Positions 5,909 through 9,755 of a stretch of DNA of 9,755 nt are shown piece after piece. The first letter of the stretch is position 1; the number at the start of each line of letters is the position of its first letter. The translations under genes were made by a program, and so were the position numbers. The notes under the pieces were generated by a model, which had not been told where the DNA came from, did not search any database, and worked only from the letters and a program-made list of their open reading frames with translations. The stretch is from Salinibacterium sp. (GTDB lineage Bacteria; Actinomycetota; Actinomycetes; Actinomycetales; Microbacteriaceae): the NCBI GenBank assembly GCA_004297555.1, contig SCSV01000348.1:1-9755 (forward strand). The letters are read 5' to 3'.

Positions 5909-6682
5909 TCAGATACCGATGCGGATGATCGTGTAGTTGTTGTCATAGATGGCGCGGGGCTGCACGGTGCGGCCAGGAGCCGGAGCGTCGATCATCCGGC
6001 CGTTCCCGAGATAGATGCCCACGTGTCCGGGGAGCGAGACCACGTCTCCGGCAACCGCTGCGGAACGGGCGATCGGCCTGCCCGAGGCGGCGATTCCCGA
6101 TGCCGAATGCGGAAGGCGGACACCGAACTGCGCGTAAACATACATCACGAAGCCAGAGCAGTCGAAGCCCGAGGGGCTCGCGCCGCCGTAGACATAGGGC
6201 ACGCCCTGGTAGCGCATCGCGACGTTCGCCACTTGGCTGAGGCTGAAGTTCGGGTAAGGCGGGTGCGCCAGCAGAGCACCGACGCTGGGGCCGGAGAAGC
6301 GGAACTGACGAGCGAGTGCGGCGCGGCGCAACTCGGCGTGCGTGGTCGCGTTGAAGGCATCCCGGGCAACCACCGGTGACTCGGCCGTGGCCGCGACAAC
6401 AAGGGACTGCGCATTGGCTTCGTTGATGTCGCGCAGGGCCACGCTTGCCTGCACTTCGGCGGTGTCCGATTCAGGAGCGAAGGCGTACGCGGGGAGCGCG
6501 ACGGTCGCAAAGAGACCGGGAACGACGATTGCCATGACAGCGGTGCTCAGAATGTTCGAGCGAGTGCGCATCGATGACGCGGGCCGGGCCTGAAAGTGGG
6601 CCGGAATAATAACGTCGGATTCGGGTCCAACGAGATCGGTGCTGCTTCGGGTGTTGCGCGTTCTGATTCCTACTTTTGTCAA
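5909..6682 (-). CDS. Membrane-anchored NlpC/P60 (C40) peptidoglycan hydrolase
   Basis: A 257-aa cell-envelope endopeptidase expected to cut peptide stems of peptidoglycan. A basic cytoplasmic tail (1-42) leads to a hydrophobic segment (about 44-63) ending LPAYA, which could act as anchor or as a signal peptide with an AYA cleavage site. A linker carries ANAQ (89-92) and ARDAFNATT (106-114), and the NlpC/P60 domain covers about 145-257. Catalytic residues: C175 in PSGFDCSGFV, H220 in LPGHVGIYLG, and the third polar position as D232 in MIDAPAPG. There is no coiled coil or LysM, so it is a minimal family member. I chose TTG at 6682 because AGGAGG ends 9 nt upstream; the ATG at 6571 sits at the edge of the membrane segment with no binding site. 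It lies 214 bp downstream of dtxR with a structured leader in between. Confidence 0.88.
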   Translation of the reverse strand: MTKVGIRTRNTRSSTDLVGPESDVIIPAHFQARPASSMRTRSNILSTAVMAIVVPGLFATVALPAYAFAPESDTAEVQASVALRDINEANAQSLVVAATAESPVVARDAFNATTHAELRRAALARQFRFSGPSVGALLAHPPYPNFSLSQVANVAMRYQGVPYVYGGASPSGFDCSGFVMYVYAQFGVRLPHSASGIAASGRPIARSAAVAGDVVSLPGHVGIYLGNGRMIDAPAPGRTVQPRAIYDNNYTIIRIGI

Positions 6683-6704
6683 GAGATTTGACCTCCTGCG
6701 CCTC

Positions 6705-6724
6705 GGCAACTCTAGGTCGTTGCC
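6705..6724 (-). promoter_or_regulatory. Hairpin in the NlpC/P60 leader, just before the RBS
   Basis: GGCAAC/GTTGCC arms (6 bp, 8-nt loop) end 7 nt before the AGGAGG of the NlpC/P60 gene on the minus strand. This position could tune ribosome access. The stem is short and may be incidental. Confidence 0.3.
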
Positions 6725-6734
6725 CCATCCGTTT

Positions 6735-6753
6735 CGTATGTATGTGTACGTAT
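6735..6753. repeat. Alternating pyrimidine-purine tract in the NlpC/P60 leader
   Basis: Nineteen consecutive bases alternate pyrimidine and purine (CGTATGTATGTGTACGTAT on the plus strand), with TATG and GTA units repeated imperfectly. It lies about 50-70 bp before the TTG start of the NlpC/P60 gene, where the promoter should be; no clear -35/-10 pair can be picked here. Confidence 0.4.
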
Positions 6754-6876
6754 CTGGCCAGAGACGGGTAAACGAGACGCTCTTCCAGAGCCCAGGACCG
6801 GCATTTGTGGTCGGGTGGACTTGACGAGTGTACGTGAGCGAACCCGGCAATTCGCACTGAATGACCTGGACTGGGG

Positions 6877-6888
6877 CAGACCGGTCTG
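6877..6888. repeat. 12-nt perfect palindrome after dtxR
   Basis: CAGACCGGTCTG lies 9 nt beyond the dtxR stop, in the gap leading to the NlpC/P60 gene. It could be an operator or part of a weak terminator; no T run follows. Confidence 0.25.
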
Positions 6889-6896
6889 TATCGGAA

Positions 6897-7589
6897 TCAG
6901 CGCGCGACGAAGAGGTGTGCCGCTACTTCGTTGGGAAGTTCGATGCCCTCGGCGAAACCCTCAACCTGCACAAAAACATACGAATCGATCGCCGAAATCG
7001 TGGCCTTCGCGCCAGGCAGAACCCCGGCTGCTTGCAGCTGTTGCAGCAGCTCCGGCTCGACTTGCACGGGCTCTCCCAGGCGGCGGATGACCGCGGTCAC
7101 GGCCTCGTCAGAGTCGGCCACCAGGTCCACGATGTTCACGACGCCGTCCATGAACCCGGGCGCTGGGGCATCCCCCAACTCATCGAGACCCGGTATCGGG
7201 TTGCCATAGGGGGACTCGGTCGGATGCCCGAGCATCTCCAGAAGGCGACGCTCCACCTTCTCGCTCATCACGTGTTCCCAGCGGCAGGCCTCGTCGTGCA
7301 CGTAGGCCCAGTCGAGCCCGATCACATCGGCGAGCAAGCGCTCAGCCAGGCGGTGCTTGCGCGTGACGTGCACCGCGCGACTGCGGCCCTCGGGGGTGAG
7401 TTCGAGGTGGCGGTCGCCCTCGACAACCACGAGACCGTCGCGCTCCATGCGGCCGATGGTCTGCGACACCGTCGGGCCGGAGTGGCCGAGGCGCTCCGAG
7501 ATTCGCGCGCGTAAGGGCACGATGCGCTCATCCTCAAGGTCGAGGATCGTGCGCAGATACATCTCCGTCGTGTCGACGAGGTCCGTCAT
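6897..7589 (-). CDS. dtxR: DtxR/IdeR-family iron-dependent transcriptional repressor
   Basis: Metal-activated repressor that, when loaded with Fe2+, dimerises and binds 19-bp operators of iron uptake and siderophore genes. The 230 residues align almost throughout with C. diphtheriae DtxR (MKDLVDTTEMYLRTI...). They contain a winged helix with recognition segment SGPTVSQTIGRMERDG (37-52), a dimerisation domain with HDEACRWEHVMS (98-109), and a C-terminal SH3-like domain (about 165-230). Every metal ligand is present: primary site M10, C102, E105, H106; ancillary site H79, E83, H98, with E173 and Q176 matching DtxR E170 and Q173. Cys at 102 favours an iron-type over a manganese (MntR) regulator. 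It is divergent from serC across 40 bp. The ATG follows a TAGGCT box by 6 nt and has no Shine-Dalgarno, suggesting a leaderless mRNA; a DtxR-box-like site covers that -10, suggesting autoregulation. Confidence 0.95.
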   Translation of the reverse strand: MTDLVDTTEMYLRTILDLEDERIVPLRARISERLGHSGPTVSQTIGRMERDGLVVVEGDRHLELTPEGRSRAVHVTRKHRLAERLLADVIGLDWAYVHDEACRWEHVMSEKVERRLLEMLGHPTESPYGNPIPGLDELGDAPAPGFMDGVVNIVDLVADSDEAVTAVIRRLGEPVQVEPELLQQLQAAGVLPGAKATISAIDSYVFVQVEGFAEGIELPNEVAAHLFVAR

Positions 7590-7607
7590 GGGGAAAGCCT
7601 AACCGGA
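7589..7607 (-). promoter_or_regulatory. DtxR-box-like operator at the dtxR start
   Basis: The minus-strand 19-mer TCCGGTTAGGCTTTCCCCA matches the DtxR consensus TTAGGTTAGGCTAACCTAA at 13 of 19 positions, including the core GTTAGGCT. It overlaps the dtxR -10 and reaches the region where the serC -35 should lie. One half-site is good and the other poor. Confidence 0.4.
7596..7601 (-). promoter_or_regulatory. -10 box of dtxR (leaderless)
   Basis: TAGGCT on the minus strand is followed by 6 nt (TTCCCC) and then the ATG. That distance places the transcription start at or next to the start codon. No Shine-Dalgarno fits between. Confidence 0.45.
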
Positions 7608-7616
7608 GGCCGCCCA

Positions 7617-7622
7617 TAGGAT
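7617..7622 (+). promoter_or_regulatory. -10 box of serC (leaderless)
   Basis: TAGGAT is followed by 7 nt (TGAACCC) and the serC ATG, so transcription should begin at or within a base of the ATG. The AGGA inside this box could alternatively act as a weak ribosome binding site if transcription starts further upstream. Confidence 0.5.
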
Positions 7623-7629
7623 TGAACCC

Positions 7630-8736
7630 ATGCCAAGCCTCACCATCCCCACTGATCTGCTGCCCGTCGACGGTCGATTCGGCTGCGGGCCATCCAAGAT
7701 TCGCCCCGCCCAACTTGAGTATCTGGCCACCGCCGGAGCCGCACTTCTCGGCACCTCGCACCGCCAAGCTCCCGTGAAGAATCTGGTGGGCCGGGTGCGC
7801 GAAGGGCTCGGCGAGCTCTTCTCCATTCCCGAGGGCTACGAGGTTGTGCTCGGCAATGGCGGCTCGACCGCCTTCTGGGATGCCGCCGCCTTCTCGCTCA
7901 TCGAAAAGCGCAGTGAGAACCTCGTTTTCGGCGAGTTCAGCTCCAAGTTCGCCGCCGCGGCATCCGCCCCTTTCCTTGAGGCGCCCCACGTCGTCAACGC
8001 CGACCCCGGTACGCGCGCTGAGGTCGAGATCGTCGAAGGCGTCGACCTGTATGCCTGGCCGCAGAACGAGACCTCGACCGGTGTGATGGCCCCGGTCGAG
8101 CGAGTCCACGCTGATGCACTCACTGTCATCGACGCCACGAGCGCCGCGGGCGGCATCGCCTTCGACACCTCGCAGGCCGACGTCTACTACTTCGCTCCGC
8201 AAAAGAACTTCGCCTCCGACGGCGGGATCTGGTTCGCGCTGTTCTCGCCCGCCGCGATCGAGCGCGTGATGTCCATCGCAGCCTCGGACCGGTACATCCC
8301 GGAGTTCCTCTCGCTCAAGAACGCGATCGAGAACTCGCGCCTCAATCAGACCCTCAACACCCCCGCCGTGTCGACCCTGCTGCTGCTCGAGAACCAGCTC
8401 GACTGGATCAACGGCAACGGCGGGCTCGGCTGGGCGTCGGCGCGCACGAACGAGTCGTCATCCGCTCTCTACGATTGGGCGGATGCCGTCGAGTACGCGA
8501 GCCCCTTCGTCGCGGTGCAGGCCAACCGCTCGCAAGTCGTCGTGACGATCGACTTCGATGAGTCGATCGACGCCGCCGCGATCGCGAAGACCCTGCGCGC
8601 CAACGGAATCGTCGACACGGAGCCGTACCGCAAGCTCGGGCGCAACCAGTTGCGCGTGGCCACCTTCGTCTCGGTCGACCCGTCCGACGTCAAGCAGCTC
8701 ATCGCCTCGATCGAGTACGTGGTCGGCAACTCCTAG
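7630..8736 (+). CDS. serC: Phosphoserine aminotransferase
   Basis: PLP enzyme converting 3-phosphohydroxypyruvate plus glutamate to 3-phosphoserine, the second step of serine synthesis in the cytoplasm. The 368 aa match the actinobacterial/mycobacterial SerC type: FGCGPSKIRP near the N-terminus (18-26); GTSHRQAPVKNLV (41-53); VVLGNGGSTAFWDAAAF (72-88); D168 in VIDATSAAGG, which contacts the PLP pyridine nitrogen; and the Schiff-base lysine K192 in FAPQKNFASDGG. C-terminal YRKLGRNQLRVATF is also typical. Length is complete. The start follows a TAGGAT box and the gene diverges from dtxR, so iron-responsive control is conceivable but not shown. A large inverted repeat follows the stop. This is a housekeeping gene with high-GC codon use unlike the left third. 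Confidence 0.96.
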   Translation: MPSLTIPTDLLPVDGRFGCGPSKIRPAQLEYLATAGAALLGTSHRQAPVKNLVGRVREGLGELFSIPEGYEVVLGNGGSTAFWDAAAFSLIEKRSENLVFGEFSSKFAAAASAPFLEAPHVVNADPGTRAEVEIVEGVDLYAWPQNETSTGVMAPVERVHADALTVIDATSAAGGIAFDTSQADVYYFAPQKNFASDGGIWFALFSPAAIERVMSIAASDRYIPEFLSLKNAIENSRLNQTLNTPAVSTLLLLENQLDWINGNGGLGWASARTNESSSALYDWADAVEYASPFVAVQANRSQVVVTIDFDESIDAAAIAKTLRANGIVDTEPYRKLGRNQLRVATFVSVDPSDVKQLIASIEYVVGNS

Positions 8737-8770
8737 GTGCCTTTAGATTTCGCGCCCGCACTGCTGGGAC

Positions 8771-8861
8771 GCCGACCAACAAACGTTCTGGATTTGAAGG
8801 CACAACGGATACTCCTCACCTCTCCTTCAAATCCAGAACGTTTGTAAGGGTGTCCGTCGGC
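8771..8861. repeat. Large inverted repeat between serC and DUF2530 (22-bp perfect arms)
   Basis: Arms at 8779-8800 and 8824-8845 are perfect complements over 22 bp (arm begins ACAAACGTTCTGG) around a 23-nt loop. After a small asymmetric internal loop, GCCGAC (8771-8776) pairs with GTCGGC (8856-8861). There is no T run on either side, so it is not a standard terminator, although it could end serC transcripts. The A/T-richer arms differ from the surrounding high-GC sequence. Confidence 0.7.
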
Positions 8862-8894
8862 AGAGGGCGGGTAGGCCCGGACGGGGTCGCTCGT

Positions 8895-8900
8895 TATTCT
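8895..8900 (+). promoter_or_regulatory. -10 box of the DUF2530 gene (leaderless)
   Basis: TATTCT is followed by 6 nt (GAAAGG) and the GTG chosen as start. The GAAAGG touches the GTG and is too close to serve as a ribosome binding site, so a leaderless mRNA fits best. Confidence 0.5.
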
Positions 8901-8906
8901 GAAAGG

Positions 8907-9140
8907 GTGCGACTCTGGCTGAAAGACTCCGAGCGACGACCCGACCCTGAGCCGGTGCAGACCGATGACCGCAAGGCGATCCTGGTCGGGATCGTGCTGT
9001 GGGTCATCGGCCTCGCCGCGGCCGTCTTCTACATCGGCCCGCTCACCGCGGCGGGCGACGCCTGGTGGCTGTGGACGTGCGTCACCGGTCTTGCCCTAGG
9101 GGTGATCGGCCTGCTCTACACGCACTGGCGGCAGGAGTAG
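8907..9140 (+). CDS. DUF2530 small membrane protein
   Basis: A 77-aa actinobacterial protein of unknown function. The stretch RPDPEPVQTDDRKAILVG (11-28) followed by WWLWTCVTGLALGVIGLLY (53-71) is the pattern I associate with DUF2530. Two membrane segments are visible (about 24-44 and 53-72), with a charged cytoplasmic-type N-terminus and a short WRQE tail. I chose GTG at 8907, which gives the family's length and follows a TATTCT box by 6 nt; an upstream in-frame GTG at 8850 would add a low-complexity Gly/Arg stretch starting just past the inverted repeat. It is 170 bp after serC and on the same strand. Its last 45 bp overlap the end of the convergent transporter gene. No function should be assigned. 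Confidence 0.8.
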   Translation: MRLWLKDSERRPDPEPVQTDDRKAILVGIVLWVIGLAAAVFYIGPLTAAGDAWWLWTCVTGLALGVIGLLYTHWRQE

Positions 9141-9755
9141 CGAGGCCGGATCTGCGCTTCGGGGAAACAGCGAGACGAGCATCCGGATGCCGATGCCGCC
9201 GATCAACACCGTGACTGCGGTGACCGCGACCCAGGCGAAGCCCACGGTGACAGGCACGCGAGCGAAAGCAAGCCACTGGATCGTGAATGTCACCACGGCA
9301 GAACCCGAAAAGGTGAATGACCAGAAGCTCGGCGCGAACGGGAGTTTCGCGTAATCGCGCACGAGGAACAGCTGCACCACGACGCCGAACGCCGTCAGAC
9401 CCATGAGCAGTGAGCCAATCATCGTGCCGCCCGCGGCACCGAGCGCGAGCCAGGCCGTGCCCGCGACTGCGGGAGGTGCCGCGAGAATCGCAAGCGTCGG
9501 GGTGAGGGCGCCGGTGACCGGCTGACCGGAGAGCGACCGCGCGAGAATCAGCGAGTTCACAATTGCCCAGGTGAAAAGCCCGATACCGAGCAGGCCGACT
9601 GATAGCCCATCCAGGCCAAGTCGGGCGAACACCACAGATGCCACGAGCCCGACCGCAACGGTCGGCAGCATGTACCCGGGGTGCACGTCGGCGAGGCCAA
9701 CCCCGCCGCGCAACCAGAACGCGCCGAGCATTGCGGCGATCGCAGCGCACACTGC
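9096..9755 (-). CDS. TDT/SLAC1-family (TehA-like) transporter, C-terminal part; runs off the right edge
   Basis: About 220 residues of an integral membrane protein with at least six hydrophobic segments and no large soluble domain. Signatures of the telluride/dicarboxylate (TDT, voltage-dependent anion channel) family are visible: DVHPGYMLPTVAVGLVAS near the visible start, a TPTLAILAAPPAVAGTAW segment, and LPFAPSFWSFTFSGSAV in a late helix. Members move C4-dicarboxylates, sulphite or other anions, or contribute to tellurite tolerance; the substrate cannot be read here. The frame is open to the window edge, and the GTG near 9752 lies within the hydrophobic core, so the true start is outside. 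The gene ends inside the 3' end of the DUF2530 gene, in a tail-to-tail overlap with no room for a separate terminator. Confidence 0.85.
   Translation of the reverse strand, partial: AVCAAIAAMLGAFWLRGGVGLADVHPGYMLPTVAVGLVASVVFARLGLDGLSVGLLGIGLFTWAIVNSLILARSLSGQPVTGALTPTLAILAAPPAVAGTAWLALGAAGGTMIGSLLMGLTAFGVVVQLFLVRDYAKLPFAPSFWSFTFSGSAVVTFTIQWLAFARVPVTVGFAWVAVTAVTVLIGGIGIRMLVSLFPRSADPASLLLPPVRVEQADHP

Noticed and set aside
6677..6682. TTGACA at the NlpC/P60 start as a -35 box
   Set aside because: It is the start codon region (TTG ACA) with AGGAGG upstream, and no -10 follows at 16-18 nt.
6683..6896. c-di-AMP (ydaO-type) riboswitch before the NlpC/P60 gene
   Set aside because: Such riboswitches precede many actinobacterial hydrolase genes, but I could not find the conserved blocks in the 214-bp leader; only a short hairpin is present.
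7534..8202. Minus-strand 222-codon frame inside serC and the dtxR start
   Set aside because: Shadow frame; serC motifs are intact over the whole overlap.
9082..9750. Minus-strand 222-codon Arg-rich frame next to the transporter frame
   Set aside because: Out-of-frame shadow of the transporter; composition is Arg/His-rich with no membrane pattern.
1..9755. CRISPR array, insertion sequence or transposase
   Set aside because: No regularly spaced repeats and no transposase-like frame were seen; the only inverted repeats are the isolated hairpins listed.

Overview
The window looks like chromosome from a high-GC actinobacterium, most likely a Microbacteriaceae-type member of the Micrococcales. 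The grounds are a DtxR/IdeR regulator with every metal ligand, an actinobacterial-type phosphoserine aminotransferase, a DUF2530 protein, membrane-anchored CHAP and NlpC/P60 hydrolases, GTG/TTG starts, and TAnnnT boxes 6-7 nt before start codons as in leaderless actinobacterial mRNAs. The family assignment is an inference from gene content.

Left third (1-3868). Everything reads leftward: the 5' part of sbcD (continuing past the left edge), an uncertain 81-codon frame, and a 718-aa OLD-family ATPase with a C-terminal TOPRIM nuclease domain. About 500 bp without a convincing gene follows. Hand-counted lines here run 50-57% GC (2041-2100, 2581-2640), against 68% at 7081-7140. This block ends at the 3' end of a tRNA-Arg(CCU) gene (3869-3940, minus). 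A 17/19 partial copy of the tRNA T-arm lies 188 bp away inside the gene-poor stretch. Together these suggest an island boundary at a tRNA integration site, but no integrase is in the window.

Middle (3950-6900). Three leftward units are a CHAP-domain envelope hydrolase, a 165-aa HNH nuclease, and an NlpC/P60 envelope hydrolase. Both hydrolases have a cytoplasmic tail, one membrane segment and the same ANAQ...ARDAF-x-ATT linker in front of unrelated catalytic domains. Between HNH and NlpC/P60 there is a complete but very short gene: an RBS-led 33-aa ORF ending in a perfect 24-nt palindromic terminator with a T run. I do not recognise the peptide; it is the best candidate here for something undescribed.

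Right third (6897-9755). A DtxR/IdeR-type regulator (minus) and serC (plus) diverge across only 40 bp. Both have a TAnnnT box 6-7 nt before ATG, so both mRNAs may be leaderless, and a DtxR-box-like sequence covers the dtxR -10. After serC comes a large 22-bp-armed inverted repeat, then a small DUF2530 membrane protein (also apparently leaderless). Its 3' end overlaps by 45 bp a convergent TDT/SLAC1-type transporter gene that runs off the right edge.
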